From: Sulfolobus sp. S-194
GTDB taxonomy: Archaea; Thermoproteota; Thermoprotei_A; Sulfolobales; Sulfolobaceae
Reading direction: 5' to 3'
Length of the DNA: 64,000 nt
NCBI RefSeq assembly: GCF_012222305.1
Contig: NZ_CP035730.1
Span: 1,639,501-1,703,500, forward strand
Under the pieces are notes generated by a model. The model was not told the origin of the DNA, ran no database searches, and was given only the letters and a program-made list of their open reading frames with translations. Of the stretch, positions 51,631 to 59,943 are shown piece after piece; position 1 is the stretch's first letter; every line of letters begins with the position of its first letter. The position numbers and the translations under genes were made by a program.

Positions 51631-51656
51631 GATAAATGCTACTCCAACTTTTTCAG

Positions 51657-51851
51657 CTAAAAGTGAAAAAGGGAATGGAAAGTAGGACTTCGGTTATAAC
51701 ATAAACCGATAATAGAGCAGATGCTTTTACATAAAGTTATTGAGAAATCTTTAGCTATTAATGGAATGGCCATTAATATCTTTGTAGCCTCAAGCGAAGA
51801 GATGAATGAAGGTAATGAAGAGATAATAACTGATCTAGATAATTCATTCAT
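51657..51851 (-). CDS. Doubtful small ORF with a good Shine-Dalgarno
   Basis: 64 codons from an ATG preceded at a good distance by GGAGGTG. Translation begins MNELSRSVIISSLPSFISSL and ends in Ser/His/Phe-rich sequence that does not look conserved. The opposite strand is also open here. It could be a remnant of a small gene cut by the IS at its 3' side. Low confidence. Confidence 0.25.
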   Translation of the reverse strand: MNELSRSVIISSLPSFISSLEATKILMAIPLIAKDFSITLCKSICSIIGLCYNRSPTFHSLFHF

Positions 51852-52356
51852 CTTTACCACCTCCATTTTTTACATATTTGTTCTAAAACGCATAATAGAT
51901 TGTAATACACAATTTCTTCTTTTACTAATTCTTTCTCTTTGTCAATAATTAATATATTTACTCCTATTATTTTGAATTTTTTATTCTATTTTTAATTACT
52001 AATCAGTATCTCTTTTCAGTAAAACGACTTTTCTATCCATTCATCGAGCTCTGCGTTGTCATACCACGACACATTAATTAATTCAAATTTATAATTATAA
52101 ATTATTTAAAACTTCTAGCTATTTTATAGATTATTCTAGGATATTATTTTACATAAAATCTAGTAATGAAGTAATTTCTAAGTATATATGATTCTATGAT
52201 ATAGAATTTTTATTAAACCTTAGTTAATTTGTTTTTATGTAGAAATTTAATAATATTCTAAGTTATATAGTTTTATATTTCTAATAAATCTTCTTGAAAT
52301 TCTAATAAATAATTACATTTCTTCTTCTTTTACTAGGAGTAGCAATAACTAAAAAA
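51852..52356. other. 505-bp non-coding stretch before rpiA
   Basis: Very AT-rich with no gene-quality frame. On the minus strand around 52018-52075 an in-frame piece reads VSWYDNAELDEWIEKSF then stop, which looks like the C-terminal tail of a lost gene. Nothing else is recognisable. Confidence 0.4.
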
Positions 52357-53016
52357 TCATAAAATACTAATCCTTCCATTTTCATTGGCCAAATAAATTT
52401 CATAATCTTTTTTGCAAAATATACCACTTTCAATTATTGCAGGAATTTCTTTTACCAATTTTTCAAAATCGCATAATTTTTCCCTCTTTACAATAACATC
52501 TAAAATTATATTCCCATTATCTGAGATTATGGGACCGATTTTACCATTTCCCTCTCTTATTTTTGTTTCATATCCCTTTTCTTTAAGAGCTGAAATAACG
52601 TATGATACTCCTACCGGTACAACCTCAACAGGAACAGAATACTCTTTTAAATCCTTAAGTTTTGACTCTTCACCGACAAATACTTTTTCTTTAGAGAATG
52701 TATACAACATTTTTTCTCTAAGCAAAGCAGCTCCTCCACCTTTAATCATAATCTTATCAGAAGTCACGAAATCAAAACTGTCTATATATATTTGTGGTCT
52801 TAAACCGGAATATAGAGTAATTACTATTCCTTCTCTCTTGCTAATCTCTAACTCTGTATCTATTGAACTCGCTACAAACATTTTTTCCTTTAGAAGACCT
52901 TCTTCACTTAAAACTTCTATTAGTTTCTTTACTGTTTTACCTGTACCTAAACCTATTAATTTATACTCCTTTAATTTATCAACAATAAAACGAGATACTA
53001 CTTCTTTTGGGTCCAT
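52357..53016 (-). CDS. rpiA: Ribose-5-phosphate isomerase A
   Basis: Interconverts ribose-5-phosphate and ribulose-5-phosphate. 219 residues. LIGLGTGKTVKKLIEVL (phosphate loop ~21-37), FVASSIDTELEISKREG, MIKGGGAALLREKML (~90-104) and DVIVKREKLCDFEKLVK. Isolated between IS-rich tracts; divergent from the tRNA-Leu gene by 83 bp. Codon use looks like the rest of the chromosome, so it is a resident gene. Confidence 0.93.
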   Translation of the reverse strand: MDPKEVVSRFIVDKLKEYKLIGLGTGKTVKKLIEVLSEEGLLKEKMFVASSIDTELEISKREGIVITLYSGLRPQIYIDSFDFVTSDKIMIKGGGAALLREKMLYTFSKEKVFVGEESKLKDLKEYSVPVEVVPVGVSYVISALKEKGYETKIREGNGKIGPIISDNGNIILDVIVKREKLCDFEKLVKEIPAIIESGIFCKKDYEIYLANENGRISIL

Positions 53017-53099
53017 GAGAAGAACTATTGATATGTTGAATAAAAGGTTTAGGATGAAGAAAACCTATTTAAGCTATTGTACAAAATTTATAAACTAGA

Positions 53100-53195
53100 G
53101 CGGGGGTGCCCGAGCTGGTCAAAGGGGGCGGACTCAAGACGTAGGGGGATATCCGCTGGCGTAGGCCTGCGTGGGTTCAAAGCCCACCCCCCGCA
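53100..53195 (+). tRNA. tRNA-Leu (anticodon CAA) with 12-nt intron
   Basis: Type II tRNA: acceptor GCGGGGG/CCCCCGC, D-arm, anticodon stem GCGGA/TCCGC, long variable arm (GCTGGCGTAGGCCTGC), T-arm GTGGG TTCAAAG CCCAC, discriminator A, no encoded CCA. Nineteen bases lie between the anticodon stem strands. Removing 12 nt (53139-53150, or shifted by one because both borders are A) leaves the loop CTCAAGA with anticodon CAA. The bulge-helix-bulge is relaxed, with one A-G mismatch. Confidence 0.92.
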
Positions 53196-53355
53196 TTCAT
53201 TTATTTAAATAGTAAGCAGCAATTCATATGATTTAAATCTTACAAGAAAAATTAACTTCTTATAGTGGATTGGAGCGTGTAAATTTTTGTTTTGTATAAA
53301 TTTTTAGTAGGAGGGAGTGAAGTTGTAATATTTAAGGCAGTATGAAAGGTAGATT

Positions 53356-54469
53356 CCCTAGACCCCAATTTCATCATCCCGAAAATAACTCAAGTGAATT
53401 AAAAAGTGGATAAAATAATTTAACTAAATATTCTTGAATTGTTATAATATTATCTTGTAAAAACAAGACGATTAGGAGTAAGAGAAAATCTTCCTTGCTC
53501 GTTGTCCCCTTGAGGAGCAAGTATAGATTAGCATTGCTAGGACGAAGATAAACAAGCGGAATAAGCGACTCCTTGATGATGTGAAGATTAGGAAAGACTT
53601 GATTAACTTGTATAATGTCTCTATTGGTGTCCTAACCTTGTTATACCACTTTACAATAATACTTCTATTCACGTTTAGGTTTGTCCCCTTAGCCAAGTAC
53701 TCCTTTTCCCTACCACGATGTATTATTAGTCTGAATTTTGCTTTTTTGCCTCTTGATTTTGCAGTGTAATCTCCGTCAAAATTTCTATGTATTCCAACCT
53801 TTTTCACGTGTACTCCAATGATGAAGCTGACAAGTAGTTGATTACGTCTACTGAGTAGAATTCGGCATCTAGTGCTATTAGTCCTAATGCTAGTATTTGT
53901 TTTATTAGGTTTTCAGCTATCTCTAGTCTAGTCATTCTATGCGTGTGAATGCTAGTATTAGTGTTTTTCCCTTTACTTTTGTCTTTGTTGTTGCGTAGTT
54001 CCATGAATAACCTTTTTCCGATCCGCTTAGTCCTTCTACTGGTTTTCCATTGTTATTGATGTCCGGTCTATTACTATTTTTACGCGTCTTCTTTCGCTTA
54101 GTTGCTTGATTGTTTTGGTCACGTTTAGTATTTGTTCTATTACTTGTGGTTGTTCTTTCACGTAGTTTCTTGCTGTTTGTGGTGATATGCTAAACTCTTT
54201 TGCCTTGTTTTCTACGGAATCTTTTGTTAGTGCTGCTGTTACAAGTGTTTTCTTGACTTCTTCCTCCCTTGAAGTTTATGATGGAAAATAATTTTTCCTC
54301 GATTTGTACACGTATTTTAGGGTAGATGTAGTCTGGTATTGTCAAGTGTTTCTGCCCTAAAGTAATACCACTCCATCTACCTTAACTTTTTCTCTAATTA
54401 TAAAATTTTCAAGATAATAGATAATTATGCCCTGTAATTATTTTTGTAAAATGAATTTGGAGTCTAGGG
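53356..54469 (-). mobile_element. Insertion sequence, family A copy 2 (decayed)
   Basis: 1114 bp. Inverted ends CCCTAGACCCCAATTTCATC (left) and, on the opposite strand, CCCTAGACTCCAAATTCATT (right). No matching target duplication, so either old or rearranged. Same size and transposase as the copy at 50521. The 160 bp before it (53196-53355) contain nothing recognisable. Confidence 0.72.
53480..54330 (-). pseudogene. Family A DDE transposase, frameshifted
   Basis: N-terminal HTH-like SVENKAKEFSISPQTARNYV (~54180), first Asp in VKIVIDRTSITMENQ (~54060), second Asp in LGLIALDAEFYSVDVINYL (~53850), then KFRLIIHRGREKEYLAKG and RTPIETLYKLIKSFLIF. In-frame stops follow ITMENQ, and there are frameshifts near 53806 and at the C-terminus. 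Inactive. Confidence 0.75.
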
Positions 54470-54958
54470 TGTTAGGTTTCATCAGCACGTTAAAAGATTA
54501 GTTTTCTTTATCCCTTCCAGCAGGATTAATTCTATTGTTGTATGCCCCTACTTTTTGCAAGAGCTAACTTAAAAACCCTTAAGAAAGCGATACTTAGAGT
54601 AACCTTTTCTTAACTTCTTCACCCGCATACTTTGGACTAATCCTATCAGCATGCTCACGAGCTAATTTCTTGATCTCATTAACCGAACCTATTTAATATG
54701 TGTTTTGTTTTGCGGAAGTATATTGGGGACGAGTAGGGTCTTGAAGGGAGTAAAAATCCCTCTAACGATTACCCTTCACGATAGTGGTTTCAAGTTTGTC
54801 CATAGTATAACCTCCTACTCACCCCTTAATTAATATTACTGAATGTACAATCAATTATTACAATCTCACATTAACAAAATAAATTGAATTAGTAAAGGAT
54901 GTGTGAACGACCCCTAGGATAATATAAGGCGGAATTTATCTAAGTAAATTGGAAGAAA
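54470..54958. other. Gene remnants between IS copy 2 and the MFS gene
   Basis: On the minus strand an open piece at ~54602-54690 reads GSVNEIKKLAREHADRISPK and ends EEVKKRLL-stop. Upstream of it at ~54770-54815 is MDKLETTIVKGNR-stop, whose start resembles AbrB-type antitoxin N-termini. Both look like fragments of one or two small degraded genes. The last 100 bp hold only AT-rich sequence before the MFS stop. Confidence 0.35.
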
Positions 54959-56140
54959 TTATTTTAAAACTCCGATAAACTCTGCAAATTTTATAGTAAA
55001 TATTGCTAATATCCCTAGGAAACCGGTGAAATAAAATGAGTATAACGGCGTTATTTGGAACAGCAAACCTACGATTGCATTATAAAATACTGAAAATATT
55101 CTCACAAAAGTACTAATTAGTGCAACTTGAGTCCCCCGGATTTCAGGCTTAGTAACGCTCTGTGCGACATTATAATCCACTATACTTTCCATAGCTACAA
55201 TTACCGTCCAAGCGTAAAATAATAAGAATAAAATATAAACATTAGTAAAGAGTGGAACTAGGAAAAATATGACGGAGTTGGAGAAGATTAAGATTGATAA
55301 GTTCTTAAAATTACTACGTTTACTTAAAATAACCGAGAACAGTAACGGTAAGAAAGCCATTATTAATGCGTATGATGAATATAACACACCTACAAATGTT
55401 AAGGGTAGTAGTAAGTCTTTTACGAAATAGATTGTTACGTAATATGTCTCTAGGCTTAAACCGGAAGAAAGAATTGAAACTAACAAATAGAGTAACAATT
55501 TCTTGTCTTCTTTAAGGTATTTAAAGCCTAATCTTAGAGATCTTTTCACTTCAACCTTGTTCTCGTCTTTCGGTAATTCAAGAAACCTTATAATACCGCT
55601 GATTCCGAAAAGAACCGCTATTATTGTGAAAAGTAGCGTAGAGACCGAGTGTTGTAACAAGTAGCCCCCTAACATAATCCCTATAGCTGCTAAGATGCTG
55701 GTTATGAGGGAGAAAACCCCAAAGGCCTTCCCTGCATTCGTATAATTTAGCATAAATCTATGCGCTCCTAAGGAATTAACTATTCTTATCACAGATTCAA
55801 AAATTACAAGAGAAATTATAAAAAGTAAGGGATTAAGCGTTCCCATCAAGAGGAACAAAGGTACTGCCATTAGTGCTGATAGAGTGACTGCATTCTTACT
55901 ACCTATTTTATCAACTATAGCACCTAATGGAATATTAAAAACTACGTAAAGGAAACTGATTATACTGTAAATTATACCAATTGTGAAGGTAGTAATGTCG
56001 AGGTTAGTCATAATTATAGGAAAATAGTATGTCAACAGTGAGTAAGCAAAGGTAGAAATCCCCAAAGATAATGAAAAATAGAGCAGTCTCTTATCTGCTA
56101 CAATGTAATAGATCTCTTTTAGTGTTTGCTTCAGACCCAT
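54959..56140 (-). CDS. MFS transporter, probable exporter of the peptide cluster
   Basis: 393 residues with about 12 hydrophobic segments. The loop between TM2 and TM3 carries the major facilitator motif GAIVDKIGSKNAV (~78-90). Starts at ATG 56140 with a GAGGTC Shine-Dalgarno 8 bases upstream, 18 bp after the radical SAM gene stop: same operon. Substrate unknown. Its place after a precursor-like peptide and a SPASM maturase suggests export of the modified peptide; drug or sugar transport is an alternative. Confidence 0.88.
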   Translation of the reverse strand: MGLKQTLKEIYYIVADKRLLYFSLSLGISTFAYSLLTYYFPIIMTNLDITTFTIGIIYSIISFLYVVFNIPLGAIVDKIGSKNAVTLSALMAVPLFLLMGTLNPLLFIISLVIFESVIRIVNSLGAHRFMLNYTNAGKAFGVFSLITSILAAIGIMLGGYLLQHSVSTLLFTIIAVLFGISGIIRFLELPKDENKVEVKRSLRLGFKYLKEDKKLLLYLLVSILSSGLSLETYYVTIYFVKDLLLPLTFVGVLYSSYALIMAFLPLLFSVILSKRSNFKNLSILIFSNSVIFFLVPLFTNVYILFLLFYAWTVIVAMESIVDYNVAQSVTKPEIRGTQVALISTFVRIFSVFYNAIVGLLFQITPLYSFYFTGFLGILAIFTIKFAEFIGVLK

Positions 56141-56158
56141 AACTAATAGACCTCTTCT

Positions 56159-57244
56159 TTAACTTTTTCCAATATAATCTTTAACTATTTGACATGAAGG
56201 GTCTGGAGCAAATAGGTCATTCTTAGTTATATATGCATTAAACCTAAAACCACCTCTACAAAGCTTCTTAACTTCACAACTCTTACAAGGCTCTCTAAGG
56301 AAAGATAGACTTCTTATTTTATTAAGCAAGAGATTGTTAAACCAAATTTCAACTAATGAGTCGTTTTTTATATTACCTAGCTTTGATAATGGGATAGATG
56401 TCGCCTCGGAACTAGGATAAATGTCACCGTTCGGAGCTATAACTAAACCTACTTCCCCCCAATTTGTAGGGATTGGTATCCTAGAATATAAAATGTCAGT
56501 ATCCACATAATTTTGTATAAAATTCTCCCCATAAATTTCTATGAGTCTCTTTAATTTTTCTTGAATTGTTCTTTCATCGTTAGGATCTGGTACTATGAAC
56601 TTTTGGTTTATATAACCATGACCTACCTTTATAACACTATGAATTTCAATCCAATCTAAGTTTGATTTATATGCAAGTTCCGCAATTTCTTCTAAGAAGT
56701 CCAAATAATAACTAGTCAAGACTATATTGCCTCCAACTTCCTTTACTCCAAAATCTTTAAATTTCTTTGCGATATTAATCTTCTTAGCTACTTCGTTCTT
56801 GATATGCATTATTGGGGATTGTATATTAAAGACGTATTTATGTGAAGTAAGGTTAATTCTAATCTTTTCTAGACCACTTTCTAGCAATTTTGTAATTCTA
56901 TCATCGGAAATAGGTTCTCCGCTACTTAATAACATGTGCCTTAGTTTTTGTCTTGTAACATATGACAAGATTTCCTCTAAATCGCTTCTTAACAACGGTT
57001 CTCCTCCAGTTATCACAACATCCATGATTCCCTCGTATTTTTCATCTAACCTTTTAATTTGATTAATTACTGATATCCACTCACTTAAGTTTAGCTCATT
57101 CATTTCTATTACAGATCTAGGTTTTGGAACTTTATCAGCTATATAAAATTTTAGATCTTTAGGTGGATTATGACAATAAATGCATTGCTGACTACATTTA
57201 TAAGTTAATTCTAATTCAATAAAAAAAGGTTTACGATTTATCAA
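56159..57244 (-). CDS. Radical SAM/SPASM-domain protein
   Basis: 361 residues. Radical SAM cluster CSQQCIYC (Cys17, 21, 24) after IELELTYK, then VVITGGEPLLRSDLEEIL (~95-110). The C-terminal SPASM domain has EPCKSCEVKKLCRGGFRF (Cys320, 323, 329) and DPSC (Cys351), seven or more cysteines for auxiliary clusters. This is the domain order of peptide maturases (PqqE, MftC, sactionine and cyclophane enzymes) and of heme-synthesis relatives (AhbD, NirJ). TTG start (57242-57244) with GGGTGA five bases upstream. A short peptide gene precedes it and a transporter follows. Confidence 0.9.
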   Translation of the reverse strand: MINRKPFFIELELTYKCSQQCIYCHNPPKDLKFYIADKVPKPRSVIEMNELNLSEWISVINQIKRLDEKYEGIMDVVITGGEPLLRSDLEEILSYVTRQKLRHMLLSSGEPISDDRITKLLESGLEKIRINLTSHKYVFNIQSPIMHIKNEVAKKINIAKKFKDFGVKEVGGNIVLTSYYLDFLEEIAELAYKSNLDWIEIHSVIKVGHGYINQKFIVPDPNDERTIQEKLKRLIEIYGENFIQNYVDTDILYSRIPIPTNWGEVGLVIAPNGDIYPSSEATSIPLSKLGNIKNDSLVEIWFNNLLLNKIRSLSFLREPCKSCEVKKLCRGGFRFNAYITKNDLFAPDPSCQIVKDYIGKS

Positions 57245-57281
57245 CTATTTCACCCTCACTATCTTAGAATATATTACAAGA

Positions 57282-57407
57282 TTACCAAGAAACCATGTAG
57301 TATGAAGGTGGATGTATTGTATAGTACATCATATATTTTCTTCGTTGCATTGCTATTTCGGTTTCAAACTTTTTTATAATATATTCTTTACTTACTTCTG
57401 TTTCCAA
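57282..57407 (-). CDS. Putative RiPP-type precursor peptide (41 aa)
   Basis: Short frame 37 bp upstream of the radical SAM gene, same strand. TTG start (57405-57407) with GGGTGA exactly five bases upstream, the same signal and spacing as the radical SAM gene. Residues 1-24 are charged (METEVSKEYIIKKFETEIAM, then QRRK), leader-like. Residues 25-41 are YMMYYTIHPPSYYMVSW: five Tyr, one Trp, two Pro, core-like. The frame is open 16 codons further upstream (possible TTG 57452), giving a 57-residue version. No homologue known to me; the call rests on context, size, start signal and composition. Confidence 0.5.
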   Translation of the reverse strand: METEVSKEYIIKKFETEIAMQRRKYMMYYTIHPPSYYMVSW

Positions 57408-57483
57408 TGTTTTCACCCGTATGATATAGATGTTTTGAACAGCTTTTTTCAACTCTCAATAATAATGAAAATTTTTAATACAA

Positions 57484-57548
57484 TTAGCACTTGTCGGAAA
57501 ATCCGTGCAGACCAAGGAGACCTTGAAAACTTTTTAAAATTAACCCGG
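57484..57548 (+). repeat. Direct repeat, left copy (IS family B end)
   Basis: About 63 bp running from TTAGCACTTGTCGGAAAATC through CTTGAAAACTTTTTAAAAT; repeated in the same orientation at 58661-58732 with roughly 80 percent identity by eye. Confidence 0.7.
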
Positions 57549-57559
57549 ATGAAATATGC

Positions 57560-58622
57560 ATGGATAAAAACTCAGAAAAACAAGCGTATTACAAAGCGTT
57601 GGAGAATGCAATAATCATAACACTTACCCCACTAGAGGGCTTAAGAAAAAGCACAGCAGCAAAACTAATACTAGGGGGAGTAATAGGTTGCACAGCATCA
57701 GAAATAGCACAAGAAATAAACATGGACTATGAGACAACACTAAAAAACTTGGACAAGATAGCAAACACTAGCTTAATAAAAGCAGTAAAACAAATAGTAA
57801 AAGACCACCCAGTACAACTAATAGTAGACGACACACATGACCATAAACAATACGCAAGAGCAATACCAGTATCGAGAAACTGCACACAAATATACTACTG
57901 CAGAGAACACAAGAGATACGAACCAGCAATACAACTACTAATAATAGTATTAAAGGACTTGAGAACAAACGAATCATACATAGTAGCAATAACACCCTAC
58001 ATACCGCAAAAGGTTGCAGAAATACTCAAAGAAAGGGGTGAAGAGGCAGAGTTCAAGACAAAAATCCAGTTATACCTAGAGTTACTACCGATACTCTTAA
58101 GCGAGTTCAATGTTGTTATTATCTCCTTAGACTCTTGGTATGTTAATTCTAAGACTCTTTTACCTAATACTGTGGGGGAACTCAAGTCCAGCGCGCGGGT
58201 CGTCGAGGGTGGCAGATCCGTGCCCGTTGGCGAGTTCCCCCAAGGGGAGTACCTAGTAGAATATCTAGGTGTTCCCATAAAGTTACTTGTAGTAGATGAT
58301 TATAAGGGTTTGGGTAAGAGGTACTTCTTCTCTACTAATGTAAATGATACTTCAGAGGACATAATAACTTCATGGGAGAGTCGTTGTTGGGGTTTTGATT
58401 AGGGAGTTAAAGGCGTTGGGGTTGGATAAGGGTTCTTTCCTCACTTGGGTTAGGAATAAGGGTTTCATAACCCTTAAAGCCCTCTCCCTCCTCTTCGTTC
58501 TCTTATTCAAATACTCCCTTGGTTTACACCTCGGTGCCAAGAGAATTGCTAGATTGATAAAAAATGTTTATCAAGAATCTGGAGGGATAAAGAAATTGTT
58601 TATGCGGAGGAGAAAAACATAA
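57560..58622 (+). pseudogene. Family B transposase with +1-type frameshift
   Basis: First part 57560-58402 (280 residues): VQLIVDDTHDHKQYARAI (first Asp), VVIISLDSWYVNSKTLLPN (second Asp). It ends WESRCWGFD-stop where family members would continue into the Glu helix. Second part 58395-58622 continues LIRELKALGLDKGSFLTWV in the +1 frame. Either one indel inactivated it or frameshifting joins the halves; the run GGGGTTTTGATT lies at the junction. Otherwise well preserved, so more recent than the family-A copies. Confidence 0.8.
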
Positions 58623-58660
58623 ACTGCTATACAATGTAAGTCGGTAATAATCAAAACAAA

Positions 58661-58732
58661 ATAGCATTTATAGGAAAATCCTTGCAGTTTAAGGAGACTT
58701 TGAAAACTTTTTAAAAAATAACCAAACAAAGT
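58661..58732 (+). repeat. Direct repeat, right copy (truncated IS family B end)
   Basis: ATAGCATTTATAGGAAAATC then AAGGAGACTTTGAAAACTTT: same order and orientation as 57484-57548. It stops where a family-A end fragment begins (58739). Confidence 0.7.
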
Positions 58733-58738
58733 ATATTC

Positions 58739-58836
58739 CCTTAGACCCCAAAATCATTTTATAAAAATAATTGCAGGTCATAATTCTTTCTAACCCAGAA
58801 AAATTTGTAATTGTAGAAAAGTTAAGGTAAATGACC
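58739..58836 (+). mobile_element. Solo end fragment of IS family A
   Basis: TTAGACCCCAAAATCATTTT and the following ~80 bp match the reverse complement of the right end of copy 2 (54469 leftward), through AGAAAAGTTAAGGTAAATG. It stops 12 bp before the 3' end of the tRNA(CAT) gene. No transposase part. Confidence 0.65.
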
Positions 58837-58848
58837 TAATTTAATTAG

Positions 58849-58942
<94 letters not shown>

Positions 58943-58986
58943 TAGAAATAATTGCGTGAATGCTTATAAAGTTTAATTTCATTAAC

Positions 58987-59829
58987 TTATGAAGTTCCTA
59001 TCATCATTGTAGCTGAAACATAATATGCTGATACGCCTTTAATTAATATATTTACTTTTATTAGGTAAGGCGAATTAGGATATTTAAGTAGTGGTGTTGT
59101 TACTATTGGAAGCAGTAGTTCATTATATTCATATGGTATCTGGATATTTGTACTGTAGGTCTTAGTGTTGTTTATATATACTTCTATCTTATAAGTTCCG
59201 GGTTTTATATTAAAATTAGAGGGATTCATAATAAGGTAAATATTTTCATAATAAGTTGAGTTAAAGAAATATGTTATGTTGTATGGTACTGGATAATATA
59301 ATGGTTGAGCTGATTTTATTAAACTAATATTTGTTGATGCTGTTATTGTTGTTATTGGTAACCCGTCTATCTTATAAACATTTTCTATCATCTGGTCTAT
59401 TTGGGTAACAAGTTCTGTTGTTGATTGATTAATGTAATGATAGTTATAATATCCTGATGCTTGTATGTATATATATGATATAAATTGTATATTCTCCGGC
59501 AAGACAAAGGTTATTATTGATTTACTACTACTTGATGGTCCTACGCTTATCGTAGTGCTGTTGGCATATTGTTTCAGAGATCCAGTAATTGATGAATTAG
59601 TATGTAGAGAAACTCCTAGAATTATTGATGCTGATATGGTCATAGGCAATATTCCGTAGTTTATCGAGTTTATTTCTAACTTTAGTATGAAATGTCCAGG
59701 ATATGCACTTTCATATGTTAGACTATACGGTACTATGTTTATATCAAATTTTATGTTTTCATAATAAAATAATACTCCAATTACAATTAATATTATTATT
59801 ATTATGCCAAGAATATATATACCTTTCAT
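58987..59829 (-). CDS. Membrane-anchored extracytoplasmic protein
   Basis: 280 residues. The N-terminal hydrophobic segment (ILGIIIIILIVIGVLFYYEN, ~6-25) acts as an uncleaved signal anchor. The rest is beta-rich, Ser/Thr/Asn/Tyr-rich and has many potential N-glycosylation sequons (NSS, NST, NQST, NTS), typical of secreted Sulfolobales proteins; no cysteines. Two repeated 'hydrophobic-polar' sheets (LKLEINSINYGILPMTISAS and later PYLIKVNILIKGVSAYYVSA) resemble Ig/LEA14-like folds. Function unknown. Divergent from the arginine decarboxylase gene. Confidence 0.7.
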   Translation of the reverse strand: MKGIYILGIIIIILIVIGVLFYYENIKFDINIVPYSLTYESAYPGHFILKLEINSINYGILPMTISASIILGVSLHTNSSITGSLKQYANSTTISVGPSSSSKSIITFVLPENIQFISYIYIQASGYYNYHYINQSTTELVTQIDQMIENVYKIDGLPITTITASTNISLIKSAQPLYYPVPYNITYFFNSTYYENIYLIMNPSNFNIKPGTYKIEVYINNTKTYSTNIQIPYEYNELLLPIVTTPLLKYPNSPYLIKVNILIKGVSAYYVSATMMIGTS

Positions 59830-59943
59830 TATGAGGTAATTCTTGTTAGTAGTATTTGAGTTTAATTCAAAGGCTAATTAGGACAGATTACTTTATTAAT
59901 CATAATATATTTAAGGGCTAATTGGAGGGCCTTAGGAAAAGAA

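Larger units (their letters stand above)
57484..58660 (+). mobile_element. Insertion sequence family B (frameshifted)
   Basis: Left end TTAGCACTTGTCGGAAAATC shares its terminal sequence with the miniature element at 50219. It carries a plus-strand DDE transposase split by a frameshift. No inverted right end is found; instead a direct copy of the left end begins at 58661, so the true right border is uncertain. ISC1217-like by general appearance, not confirmed. Confidence 0.65.

Noticed and set aside
53356-54469. Active insertion sequence
   Set aside because: Ends are recognisable, but the transposase has several stops and frameshifts and there is no target duplication; it is a relic.
57768-58278. 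Minus-strand open frames opposite the family B transposase
   Set aside because: Low-complexity Leu/Val/Ser or Ser/Pro translations opposite a clear DDE transposase; no start signals.
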